Below are positions 24,491 to 34,300 of a DNA stretch of 64,000 bases, piece after piece. The stretch lies in NCBI RefSeq assembly GCF_036311985.1, contig NZ_JAZDCJ010000013.1. One strand, 5' to 3'. Within the stretch, counting starts at the first letter, position 1. Every line of letters starts with the position of its first letter. The DNA comes from JAZDCJ01 sp036311985 (GTDB lineage Bacteria; Actinomycetota; Actinomycetes; Actinomycetales; Micrococcaceae). The notes under the pieces are model-generated. The model made no database searches. It worked only from the letters and a program-made list of their open reading frames with translations, and was not told where the DNA came from. The translations under genes were made by a program, and so were the position numbers.

Positions 24491-27400
24491 CGTTGTTCTT
24501 CAACAGTTCGATGAACTCCGCCAGGCAGTCCTCTTCGATGCCGGGGAGTTCCTGGCGCAGCTCACGAGCGAGCGCGCGTTCCTTCATCTTGCCGGCACCG
24601 GCGTCGGCCCATCCGTGTTCCTTGCTCGACTGGATCCGATGATGCAACGCCTCGTAGTCGAAGACCAGATCGACCGGTCGCCACGTGAAGTCCACGATCG
24701 CCCGACGCGCGGGTGTGCTCGCCCATCCCGGGTAGGTCTTGCCGTCTGCTGCTTCTCGGGTACCGACCTTCTTCGTCAGCTCGATGAGTTTGCGAAGGTA
24801 GTCCGCATAGTCCTCGGCGTCTTCCTTCTGCTTCTCGATGAGTGCGTCGAGGAGTTCGGACATATGGTCGTAGTAGCGCGGATTCATCGCGTGCTCGTCC
24901 ACGATGGTCTTGCGGACGTTGTTGATGATCGTCTCCGCGGTGGCCGCGCTGCTGCCCTTGATTCCAGCTGGCAGCGTGTCGACCGCGTCCGGCCCGCGCT
25001 CAACAATCAGTTCGACCAAGGTCTTCTCCAAGTCGGCGACCTGTTCAACGGGTTTGGCGTTGATGTAGGTGTCGAGCAGTTGGCGCATCCCGGCCTCGTA
25101 CTGCTTCATGTCGATGTTCTCACCGGCTCCTGCCTCGACCTCGCTCTTGACGGCGGCGTAGTGAGCGACCTCGTCCTTGATCGACGCGATCTCATCCGCC
25201 ATGTAGCCGACGGCTTCCATGTCGCTGGCGACGGCTCCGAAGGCGCGCACGAGGGTAGCAACAGACTTGTAGAGCAGGACGCGTTTGGGTTCGTTGTCCT
25301 TGATCTGGCCGGCATCACCGGGCGTGGACGCTACAAAGTAGTGCTGGTACTCGAGCGTGCCCTTGGGCGGTACGACCGGCTCGCACAAAGCACGGACGGC
25401 GTCGAGAGCCTCCTCGAGATCCTTTCGGTCTTGCTCATTGCGGTCGCTGATCAGCCCGTCGACATCATCGGTCTCGTACTCGCCGAAGGCCTCGGAGGTG
25501 TAGTCGGTGACGGTCTTGTCGAGTGACTTGAAGAGGTCACGATAGTCAACGATGTACCCGTAGGTCTTGTCATCGCCGTCGAGACGATTGACGCGGCAGA
25601 TCGCTTGGAAGAGGCCATGGTCTCGCATCTTCTTGTCGATGTACAGGTACGTCGCGCTCGGCGCATCGAAGCCGGTCAGGAGTTTGTCGACCACAATGAG
25701 GAGCCGCATCTGGCCGGGCTCCTTGATGAACTTCTCCTTGACGTCAGTCTCGAACTCTTCAACTCGGCCGATGGCCTTGTCGGGGTGCTCGCCGAAATGG
25801 TCGGCAAGCATCTGCCGGTAAATCTCGTACTTGCGGAGCTCCTCCGTGTCCCCCTCGCCCGCGTCTTCCTTGGAGATCGCGGTCGGGTTGGGCTTGTAGC
25901 TGGTGACGATCGCGACCTTGCCCTTGAAGCCGCTCTTCACGAAGGCCTCGTAGAACGTGCACGCCTGGTAGACCGAATCGCTCACCAACATGGCGTTGCC
26001 CCGCCCGCTGAGCAACCGCGGCTGGGTCTCCATGTCCATGAGGATGTCTTGGACGATCTGCGCCGAGCGGGGTGCAGAGGAGAAGACCTTCTGCATCGTG
26101 CCCCACTTCTTCTTCAACCGCGCCTTCGACAAGTCGGTAAGATTTCGGGTCTTGGCGTTAAACCACTTGTCGACCGCCGCAGCCCCCTGAAGCTCCTGCT
26201 CGACCTTGCGGGCCTCGTACTTCAAGTCGAGCACGACGCCGTCGCGAACGGCCTCGTCGAACTTGTAGGTGTGGATGAACGACCCGAAGGTCTCGATGCT
26301 GGTCTTCTTGTCACTCTTCAGCAACGGCGTCCCAGTGAAGCCGATGAACATCGCCCCGGGCAGCAGGTCCTTCATGACGCGGTGCATCTTGCCGCTCTGG
26401 GTGCGGTGAGCCTCGTCGACGAATACAAAGACGTTGCCCTTGGCGCTGAACCCGGCCGGGACCTTGGTCTTGAGTTCCTTCGCGAAGTCCTCGGCGTCAT
26501 TGTCTCGAGCTCCGTCATCGGTGCCGCGGAACTTGTGCACAAGGGAGCACATGAGCCGTGGGTTGGACGTGTTGAGCATCGCGAGCAAGTCCGCGCCTGA
26601 CTGGGTGCGGACGATCTTCTCCCCGACCCCGGAGAAGCCGCCCTCGATCTGCTCGTCCAGCTCAGTGCGGTCGGTGATCACCAGGACGCGGGCATCATGC
26701 TGGGTCTCCAGGATCCATTTCGCCAGCCACACCATCGTCAGGCTCTTGCCCGACCCTTGGGTGTGCCAGACGATGCCGCCTTCGCGCTTCGCGATCCGGT
26801 CCTGCACGGCCCGGACGCCGAAATACTGGTTGTGGCGCGGAGACTTCTTGACGCCCGTATCGTAGACGATGAAGTCGTGGATGATCTCCAGGAAGCGCTC
26901 CTTGGAGCACATCTGGGTGATCGCGAGGTCGAGGTCGGCGTTCTCGCCTTCCTCCTTCCACCGCAGCCAGTACTTCTCCGGGGTCTCGATCACCCCGTAA
27001 TGCAGCCCCTCGACATCGTTGCCCGCGAACAGCATCTGGATGGTCGTGAAGAACGAGCGGACGAAATCGTGGCGCTGGTTGCCGATGTTCTGACGGATGC
27101 CGCTGGCGACGCTTACCGTTGAGCGCTTCAGCTCGATCACACCCAGCGCGATGCCGTTGACGTAGAGCACGAGGTCGGGTCGCTTCGTGTGCTCCCCCTT
27201 GACCGTGACTTCTTCGGCCACGACGAAATCGTTCATCGCCGGATTGGTCCAGTCGATCAGGTGTACTGACTGGGTGGTCTGGTCGACGTCGGTCTTGACC
27301 TTCGCGCCGTATCGGAGCAGCTCATAGACCTTGCGGTTCTGGTCGTACAACGAAGAGCCTCCGCCGAACGCTGCAGCGGTCAGGAGCTGATGTATCGCTC

Positions 27401-27578
27401 GAGAGACCAGAGCATCGTCGTACCCACGACCGAGCAGGTAAGCGCGGAGCTTGGCTTCATCGACGTTGCGGTTGTCCTGATCCTTAAGGTTCCCGCCGTA
27501 GGCGTACTCGAGCTTGTCCTGGAAGAGCTCGACGACCCGCCGTTGTGTCTCGCGTTCTTTCTGACCGACCGCGCTCAT
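24477..27578 (-). CDS. hsdR: Type I restriction-modification system, restriction/translocase subunit
   Basis: A 1033-residue HsdR. The N-terminal nuclease domain has RPDLVLYVNGIALGVIELKR, giving Asp 135 and Glu-Leu-Lys 149-151 of the PD-(D/E)xK site. The motor follows: Walker A HTQGSGKSL (GSGKS about 275-279), the DEAH box VDEAHRTQ (about 388-391), later helicase motifs such as LLTGFDAP, and a C-terminal helical region that docks on HsdM. It forms the R2M2S complex that cuts DNA lacking the HsdS-directed methylation. ATGA overlap with hsdS upstream and a 14-nt overlap with the metallopeptidase gene downstream. All key residues are present, so it should be active. Confidence 0.95.
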   Translation of the reverse strand: MSAVGQKERETQRRVVELFQDKLEYAYGGNLKDQDNRNVDEAKLRAYLLGRGYDDALVSRAIHQLLTAAAFGGGSSLYDQNRKVYELLRYGAKVKTDVDQTTQSVHLIDWTNPAMNDFVVAEEVTVKGEHTKRPDLVLYVNGIALGVIELKRSTVSVASGIRQNIGNQRHDFVRSFFTTIQMLFAGNDVEGLHYGVIETPEKYWLRWKEEGENADLDLAITQMCSKERFLEIIHDFIVYDTGVKKSPRHNQYFGVRAVQDRIAKREGGIVWHTQGSGKSLTMVWLAKWILETQHDARVLVITDRTELDEQIEGGFSGVGEKIVRTQSGADLLAMLNTSNPRLMCSLVHKFRGTDDGARDNDAEDFAKELKTKVPAGFSAKGNVFVFVDEAHRTQSGKMHRVMKDLLPGAMFIGFTGTPLLKSDKKTSIETFGSFIHTYKFDEAVRDGVVLDLKYEARKVEQELQGAAAVDKWFNAKTRNLTDLSKARLKKKWGTMQKVFSSAPRSAQIVQDILMDMETQPRLLSGRGNAMLVSDSVYQACTFYEAFVKSGFKGKVAIVTSYKPNPTAISKEDAGEGDTEELRKYEIYRQMLADHFGEHPDKAIGRVEEFETDVKEKFIKEPGQMRLLIVVDKLLTGFDAPSATYLYIDKKMRDHGLFQAICRVNRLDGDDKTYGYIVDYRDLFKSLDKTVTDYTSEAFGEYETDDVDGLISDRNEQDRKDLEEALDAVRALCEPVVPPKGTLEYQHYFVASTPGDAGQIKDNEPKRVLLYKSVATLVRAFGAVASDMEAVGYMADEIASIKDEVAHYAAVKSEVEAGAGENIDMKQYEAGMRQLLDTYINAKPVEQVADLEKTLVELIVERGPDAVDTLPAGIKGSSAATAETIINNVRKTIVDEHAMNPRYYDHMSELLDALIEKQKEDAEDYADYLRKLIELTKKVGTREAADGKTYPGWASTPARRAIVDFTWRPVDLVFDYEALHHRIQSSKEHGWADAGAGKMKERALARELRQELPGIEEDCLAEFIELLKNNDEYR

Positions 27579-28801
27579 GCTTCCTCCGTCACTGGCAGGC
27601 GGGTCCGACCCGTCAACAGCTCCTGCATCATCCCGACCTTTACAGCACGCGCAGACTCAAGCCGACGCTCCAGAGCTTCAATCTCAGCATCTGCATGCTG
27701 CAAGACATCAGCAATAGCATGCTGCTCAGCCAGCGGCGGAAGTTCGGGTGCAAGGTCGACGAGCTTCGACTTCGCGATGTTGTAGCGTGTCGCACCTTGC
27801 GCCAGTGCAGACACCGCCGCGCGACCCTCGCTCGAGCGGAAGTAGTGCGCCAGATACATAGGGTCGATTCGTTGTCGATGGTTCAACCGAAACCCGAAGC
27901 AAAAGCTATTCAGAAAAACATCGCCAGAAGTTTCGAAGTCAACAGCCGCAGCCAAGGCTACTTCGTCAGGAGTTTCGGAGGATCCATTGAAGATAATATC
28001 CCCGCGTTCGATGCGATTTTGACGCTCGCCCTTCCTCACTCGAACTCTTTCAAGGTGAGTGCCTCGAAGACGCGGCCCCGATATGACTTCCACGAAGGTC
28101 ACGAACAGCGCTGAACCGGTCCCAAAGTCAGCCTTGCCTTTGCCAATTAGACCCCCATATGTGGACCCAACATCTCGCAATCGGACCGGATCCCAATCGC
28201 CAGTGAAGCCGGGAAGGCGGGTGCGGCCGGTGAGGAGCTCCTGCGTCATGCCCTGCTTTACATCACGCTTCTTCGCGATCAGTTTTTCCAACGCCATGAT
28301 GAGGCCATCCGCATCGCTGAGTACTTCACCAATCGCGCGTTGTTCAGAGTGAGCCGGCACGGGCAGTTCATATCCAGCCAATGCTTCGCGGTTGACCTTG
28401 GGGATCCCGCTGCGCATCGACTCACCGACTGCAAAGTTGGTGAAGCGTCGATCAAGCAACACGTTGACGACGTACCGTCCGTCAACCCCATCGCGAGGCT
28501 TCAGTGGGTACATGTCCGCACTGCACAGCGCTGGAAATTGGGCGCGATGCGCCTTCATCAGATACGGACGAATCTTGCTGTAAATCACGTCTCCAGGGTC
28601 AACGACGTACTTCCCACTGATTGCTCCCTGCTCATGCGCAGAACGGACCGCAAGGAGACGTCCGGTCCCGACTTCAATGTGATCCGGCGCGATGAGTGGC
28701 ATGTCACGGTACTGCGGCTGCTTTGGATCAACTTGGCCACTACGTATTGCCACCAGATCGAGAAGACGCCGGGTAGTCCAGCCACCGGGCACCACGGTCA
28801 T
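27575..28801 (-). CDS. hsdS: Type I restriction-modification system, specificity subunit
   Basis: A 408-residue HsdS with two target-recognition domains (about residues 5-165 and 205-375), each followed by a conserved helical spacer. The two spacers end in nearly the same sequence, QGMTQELLTGRTRLPGF and VGMMQELLTGRTRLPV, showing the internal two-fold repeat. It sets the bipartite DNA target of both methylation and cleavage. The DNA of the second recognition domain (about 27,850-28,180) is the most AT-rich stretch of the island, as is usual for exchangeable recognition domains. It overlaps hsdM by ATGA at 28798 and hsdR at 27575. Confidence 0.93.
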   Translation of the reverse strand: MTVVPGGWTTRRLLDLVAIRSGQVDPKQPQYRDMPLIAPDHIEVGTGRLLAVRSAHEQGAISGKYVVDPGDVIYSKIRPYLMKAHRAQFPALCSADMYPLKPRDGVDGRYVVNVLLDRRFTNFAVGESMRSGIPKVNREALAGYELPVPAHSEQRAIGEVLSDADGLIMALEKLIAKKRDVKQGMTQELLTGRTRLPGFTGDWDPVRLRDVGSTYGGLIGKGKADFGTGSALFVTFVEVISGPRLRGTHLERVRVRKGERQNRIERGDIIFNGSSETPDEVALAAAVDFETSGDVFLNSFCFGFRLNHRQRIDPMYLAHYFRSSEGRAAVSALAQGATRYNIAKSKLVDLAPELPPLAEQHAIADVLQHADAEIEALERRLESARAVKVGMMQELLTGRTRLPVTEEA

Positions 28802-31248
28802 GCCTCGATCCCCATGGACGCAAGGTGCGAAACGACGTTCGCACTCAGGCGTTCGACGGAGGCATCCAGCGCATCGATCGTCTTCTCGTATCGGTTAGCG
28901 AGCACCTCAAGACGTGCGATCAGAATCTGTCCGAGTGCGGTCACCTCGCCATTGATCTGCTGCTGGAGGGTCGTGCCCCATTTGGCCTCGATGACGAGGT
29001 CTTGCACCTCAGCGTCGGTGAGCAGCCTGTACTTGGCGAGGGCCTTCTCGTTGAGCGCAACTGACGCCTCTTTGGCGGCGTTCTTGGCCTTGTCTTCGAC
29101 TCGATACAGTGCCCCGATTTTCGTGAGCGCCTCGATCTCGTCAGGGTCTCCGCCTAAACCCTTGAGTTCCTTGAGATAGTCGGCCGCAGCCTTCTTCGGG
29201 AGCTTACCTTCGTCGTCTGCGGCATCGAACAACAGCCCGCCTTCGACGGTGTTCTCCTCGATGTAGTCAGCAACCGCAAGGGTGGCGGCGTCGCGTGCCT
29301 CGGTGAGGCGGTCCAGTTCGGCCTGCTCGGCAGCGAAGTAGCGGGCAATCACATGCTCTGGCGGCAGGAGGTCCATGACCCAGCGCTGCGCCTTCGCACC
29401 GGTGCCGAAGATGATTTGGGCGTCTTCGTACTTGGGCTTGTTGTTCTTGTCCTTCCAAGTACGTGCGGCACGCGGCTGCACGGCCTGGGTCCACCCTTCA
29501 CTGACGATCAGCGACAAGTCGTCGTGCATGACGTGGTTCCAGTAGCTCATCAACTGCTCGTAGACGCCATACTCGTCGATCAGCGGTCGTGACCGAAACG
29601 CATCCAAAAGTGCCTCGGAGATGTCGTGGATAAGGTCAGCGGGTTTGGTGTCCGGTTCGATCTTTTCGAGCAGATCGCGCTTGTTCACCCACCACTGCCT
29701 CGCCGTATTCGCGGTGTCGTGATCGAAAGCTTTGTACTCAACGGAGCAGGTGACTAGCGGCCCGATCTCGCCCGGCTCGACATTCAACTCCGAGTAGCTG
29801 TCACGCAGCGGCCCGAAGAGTTCGCTGCGGAGGCTCGGAAACGCATCCCAGTAGGGCTGGAGTGCGTCGAGGTCACGGTTCGGGATGCCGCCGTGCATGT
29901 GGGCACGGAGGTCCTGGATGTCTTCAGGTTCGGCGGAGTCGATGTAGCGCGGGATGTTGAGGTTGTAGTCGTTCTTCGGATCCGCGATCTCGCTGATCGG
30001 CACCATTCGGGAGTAGCGGGAGATTTCTTTGCCGCTGGTGTAGGCGTCGACAATCTTGTGCATGTCACGCGGACGCAGTCGGTTCTTCGGGCCGTCCTTG
30101 GCGAAGCCCTTGCTCGCATCGATCATGAAGATGCCGGTGCGTGCCTGGGCGTCTTCCTTGTCGAGCACGATCAGGCAGGCAGGGATGCCGGTGCCGTAGA
30201 AGAGGTTCGCGGGCAGACCGATGATCGCCTTGATGTAGCCACGCTTGATGAGCTCGGTGCGGATCCTCGCCTCTGAGTTCCCACGGAACAGCACACCGTG
30301 CGGGAGGACGACGGCGCCCTTGCCTCGTGGCCGCAACGACTTGACCATGTGCAGGAGGAACGCGTAGTCGCCATTCTTGTCAGGTGGCGTGTCGAAGCCA
30401 TCGAAACGACCAAAGGAGAAGTCGAATCCATTGCGCCAGGTTTTGACCGAAAATGGCGGGTTGGCCACGAGATAGTCAAACGTCTGGAGGTTGCCGTTGT
30501 AAGTAAACTTCGGGCTGGCCAGCGTGTTGCCCTGGCGCAGGTCGTGGGTCTCGTTGCCGTGCAGGATCATGTTCATCCGCGCGAGCGCCCAAGTGGCGTT
30601 GTCGTTCTCCTGGCCGTAGATGGTCAGCCCGTTCGGTGCGGCGTCGGCGACCTTGATCAGCAGTGATCCGGAGCCGCAGGTCGGGTCGTACACGGTAGTG
30701 GACTTCGGAGTATCTGCCGGGATCTCGAGCAACTGTGCCATCACGCGGGAGACTTCGGCTGGGGTATAGAACTGGCCCTTGCTCTTACCTGACTGGGTGG
30801 CGAAGTGCCGCATAAGGTACTCGTAGGCGTCACCCAGGAGGTCGTCGCCCTCGGCTTTGGAGCCGGTGAAGTCCATGTCCTGGAAGATGCCGATCAGGTT
30901 CGAGACCTTGTCCTGCAACTCTTTGCCGGAGCCCAGCTTGGCAGGGTCGTCGAAGTTTGCGTTGTTGATGACACCCAGCAGGTCGTTCTCCTCGGCGAGA
31001 CGCCTGATCGCGATGTTGACCTTTTCCCCGACGTCGGGCTTGCCTTTGAGCGAGATCAGGTAGTCGAAGGAGCCGTCGTCGGGGACGTAGATGAGGGCCG
31101 ACTTGTCGGCCTTTGCCTTGTCCGAAACGTACTTCACGAACAGCAGGGTGAGCACGTAATCCTTGTACTGGCTGGCATCCATTGACCCGCGCAGTTCGTC
31201 GGCGCTGCTCCACAGTGAGGAATACAGATCAGATTTCTTCAGCGCCAC
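28798..31248 (-). CDS. hsdM: Type I restriction-modification system, N6-adenine methyltransferase subunit (long form)
   Basis: An 816-residue HsdM. It has the HsdM N-terminal helical domain, then QFYTPAEVSRVM (about 159-170), the SAM-binding DPTCGSGSLL (188-197) and the catalytic NPPF (263-266). Typical HsdM proteins are about 500-550 residues; here about 300 more follow the methylase core, including an alpha-helical, probably coiled-coil region (EHVIARYFAAEQAELDRLTE). Long HsdM forms exist in other type I systems, so this is a subfamily feature rather than a fusion error. The start is GTG at 31248. It follows a hairpin downstream of the NTPase gene. Confidence 0.93.
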   Translation of the reverse strand: MALKKSDLYSSLWSSADELRGSMDASQYKDYVLTLLFVKYVSDKAKADKSALIYVPDDGSFDYLISLKGKPDVGEKVNIAIRRLAEENDLLGVINNANFDDPAKLGSGKELQDKVSNLIGIFQDMDFTGSKAEGDDLLGDAYEYLMRHFATQSGKSKGQFYTPAEVSRVMAQLLEIPADTPKSTTVYDPTCGSGSLLIKVADAAPNGLTIYGQENDNATWALARMNMILHGNETHDLRQGNTLASPKFTYNGNLQTFDYLVANPPFSVKTWRNGFDFSFGRFDGFDTPPDKNGDYAFLLHMVKSLRPRGKGAVVLPHGVLFRGNSEARIRTELIKRGYIKAIIGLPANLFYGTGIPACLIVLDKEDAQARTGIFMIDASKGFAKDGPKNRLRPRDMHKIVDAYTSGKEISRYSRMVPISEIADPKNDYNLNIPRYIDSAEPEDIQDLRAHMHGGIPNRDLDALQPYWDAFPSLRSELFGPLRDSYSELNVEPGEIGPLVTCSVEYKAFDHDTANTARQWWVNKRDLLEKIEPDTKPADLIHDISEALLDAFRSRPLIDEYGVYEQLMSYWNHVMHDDLSLIVSEGWTQAVQPRAARTWKDKNNKPKYEDAQIIFGTGAKAQRWVMDLLPPEHVIARYFAAEQAELDRLTEARDAATLAVADYIEENTVEGGLLFDAADDEGKLPKKAAADYLKELKGLGGDPDEIEALTKIGALYRVEDKAKNAAKEASVALNEKALAKYRLLTDAEVQDLVIEAKWGTTLQQQINGEVTALGQILIARLEVLANRYEKTIDALDASVERLSANVVSHLASMGIEA

Positions 31249-31297
31249 AGCTCACTCTTTCTACTTTCAAATTCATATATCTCTGTCCGAGAGAGGT

Positions 31298-31338
31298 CTC
31301 GCCGAAGAGAACGGCCCGCGGCGGTTCTCTTCGGCGAG
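31298..31338 (-). terminator. Hairpin between the YobI-type NTPase gene and hsdM
   Basis: Perfect 15-bp inverted repeat, arms CTCGCCGAAGAGAAC (31298-31312) and GTTCTCTTCGGCGAG (31324-31338), with an 11-nt loop, starting 3 nt after the NTPase stop. No U-run follows. It suggests hsdM has its own promoter in the AT-rich 31,250-31,297 stretch, or that read-through is partial. Confidence 0.65.
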
Positions 31339-31341
31339 GTG

Positions 31342-34300
31342 TCACACAAGGTTCCGGACCTTTCGTCCGCGCCCGATCATCTTTTGCACGATCTCGATCC
31401 TCCCGCCGGCTTCAAGCCGCCCGAACAGCGTCTCGTTCGACGATCCTCTGGGCAGGTCGAACTCTGTCCCGGGACCTGCCACAAGCATGTCGTATGGCTG
31501 GCCGAGCGATGCGAGGATCTCTGCCAGGTCCCTTGGACTGGTGTCTCTCGCCTGCACCAGTTGGGGCAAGACTGCCTCCGGGGCCCGCGTGACACGAGCG
31601 ATGCGCCGGACCTCCTCGAGGGGTAACCAGATCCGGTTGGCGCTCGCGTAACGTCCTGCAGCACGAAGGGCTCTCGCGTCGTCAGCGGGCACGTAGTCTC
31701 CGATGCACTCGACCACGATCCGACGCAGCGCATCGGGAGTCCGCTGACTCTCCACGAACTCGCCGACGAAACCCGCCACGAGAGCTGGTGCCATGAACTC
31801 CAAGACCTTCTCGGACACCGCGAAAGCCTCCGAGACGGCTTTCCAACCGCCCTTCGCGAAATGGGCGAACGTCTCGTAGTCATCTGGCAGGATTTTCTCC
31901 TCCAGCGCTCGGGCGAAGAGCTGGTCGGGGCTCGGCGTCACCTTGGCCAGCTCGATCTCAGACACGAGATCCAACTGCTTGACGAGCTGGACCCGGGCCT
32001 GCGCCGTGAGATGCGTCGAAGCGTTCAGCAGGCGGACCGCGAGGACGTCCCTGTCCTCATCCGCGACCTTCTCAACCTCGCGCAGCTCGACCGCACCTGC
32101 CCCGTCCGCGGTCAGAAGACCGGACAGATGTTCGTCCACCCCATGAGCCTGCACGTAAACCCACACGTTGGAGACCGTTGGACTCATGAGACCCGCTTCG
32201 ACGATCCTGGGCCAGGTCGACGGGGGGACGTCCTCGATATCCTCGATCGCGGCGGAAGCGGCGCTACCGAAGATGACGTCGCGCAGCTGGTCAGCCGTCC
32301 ATGCTTCGTGCTGCTCGTTGATGACCTCGACCAGTGCGGACTCCGTGAGCACGATCCGCTGCGGCGACTCGCCAACCTGCATCGCGACGATGTAGTCCTC
32401 GATGTGGTTACTGCAGAACTCCCACACACTCGGCTTCTTTCGTACCTCGTCAAGCGTCGGAGCGACGTCGATCCCAAGAGCCAACTGCAGATTCGGCACG
32501 GTGATCCGGTACATGTGCGCGGCCACCACGCGGTCCCGGAGCAAGTCACTCAAATCGCCGAGGTCAGCGAAGCACAGTCCAAGGTCCTCGAGTATCGCAA
32601 AGACCCGCTCAGTCTGAGACGCCGTCAGGTTCTTACGGACGGCGGTGAGCCGCGGATAGGTAGACTCAATCAGCGCCCGCGAAGACCTGCCGAAGTCATA
32701 GGCGTCGACCTCAAGCGCGTTCAGGAGAACTGCGTCCAACAGCCTCACCCGCGTCTCTTCATCCGGGATTCCGGGATGACCTGCGACGTACTCGAACACG
32801 TCACGCCAGGGATGCAACGTCAGTTGCCGGATGAGAAGATCCCCCGGGACGTCGGGGGTGTTAAGGAACGCATTGAGAAACGCCTGGACGTCCCGGCTAT
32901 CGTGGGTGGCGATGTACTCGACCAACCGCTTGGCGTCCTCGGGCCTCTTCACAAGGAGGTATGACGCCACCTGGACATTCAGCGCGCTCACGGTGCTCGT
33001 GAAGTCCGCCGGTACCTGCTCGAGCAAGTTGCTGATCGCGTTCTCGGAGGTGAACTCGTAGTCGAGGTACATCTCGTTCGGCTGGACACTGTGATTGTAG
33101 AAGAACGCCACGTCGACCCCCACGAATTTGCCGTAGAAGATCGCGGAGTACTCGGCGTAGTTGCGTGTGATGAGGCCTCGCCGCACGAGGTCGCGCGCCA
33201 GCTCCGACTCAAGCACGTCCGTGATGTGCCGGTCGAAACTCATCCGTCCCTTCGGCACGCGCTCGTACCGGGCCAACCCATCAAAGTCAGCACCCCGCAG
33301 CATCGCGATGTCCTGGTCGTACTGACGAAGCAGGCGCTCGAGCTCGGTGGGGGCCGGATCGAGCCACTGCTCCGAAGCCATGACCTCAGGAAAGACGCGG
33401 CTGATACGTTCGGTATTGAGTGTCACCGTAGTTCCGCTGTGTTGCTGGACGATAGAGAATGATTTCGTCTTGGCGACGTCTTCCCAGAACTCCACCTTAT
33501 CGACGGCATCGAACGCATAGCTCTGGCCACCAACAGTGACCGAGGCATAGGGCCAGCGATTATGGGCAGGGAACATGTCCTTGATGTGGCGGAGCCTGTT
33601 CCCCAGCTCCACCGCGATGGCCTCTTTCCGCTCGCGCTGCTCCTCGGTCCTCATCCGTTTGCGTCGCTGCTCCTGCAGACCCTCGATCAGAGCCCTGACC
33701 TCGTCGCGATGGAGCCGTTCGAGCTCATCAAGCGTGCTCGTGCGCTGCGAGATGGCTTCGAAGTCGGCGAGGTGGAAGTTTTTGTACGCGACAAGTGCGA
33801 AAAGATGGTCTGCTGTCATGCCGGGCGCGGGGTTCTTCGTCCACAGCAGGTGCTCGGCGAATACCACGAACTCGTTGCAGATGTTTTTCATCAAGCGCAT
33901 GTCAGTGGTGTGCCGTGCGACCAGATCGAGAAGCGGCCGTGACACGAAGTCTTCGGCGAAACCGAGCTTCATCATCTCACCGACGAGGAGGTCACGGGCG
34001 TTGCGGTGCGATATGAACGGCACCATGGGAACGACGATTTCGAAAAACTTGGTCCGGTTCGCACGCCGGACTGCAGCTGTAGCGATGTCGAGCCGAGGCT
34101 TCGCGCTGGCCTTGGGGCTGTCCTGGTTGTCACTGGTTTTGGCCTCGCCGTCCTTGGACTTTTCCTCTCCGTCCTTGGATTCCGTCTCCTTGCCGAGCTG
34201 CTCGAACAGGCTGTCCTTGATGGCGTAGATGAACCGCAGAGGCTCGTCGCTGGCCTGCCAGTTCGCGGAAGCATTGATGAGGGTGTTCAGTTCGCGGAGC

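Noticed and set aside
24615..25526. Plus-strand frames inside hsdR
   Set aside because: Antisense to a complete HsdR; no protein-like motifs.
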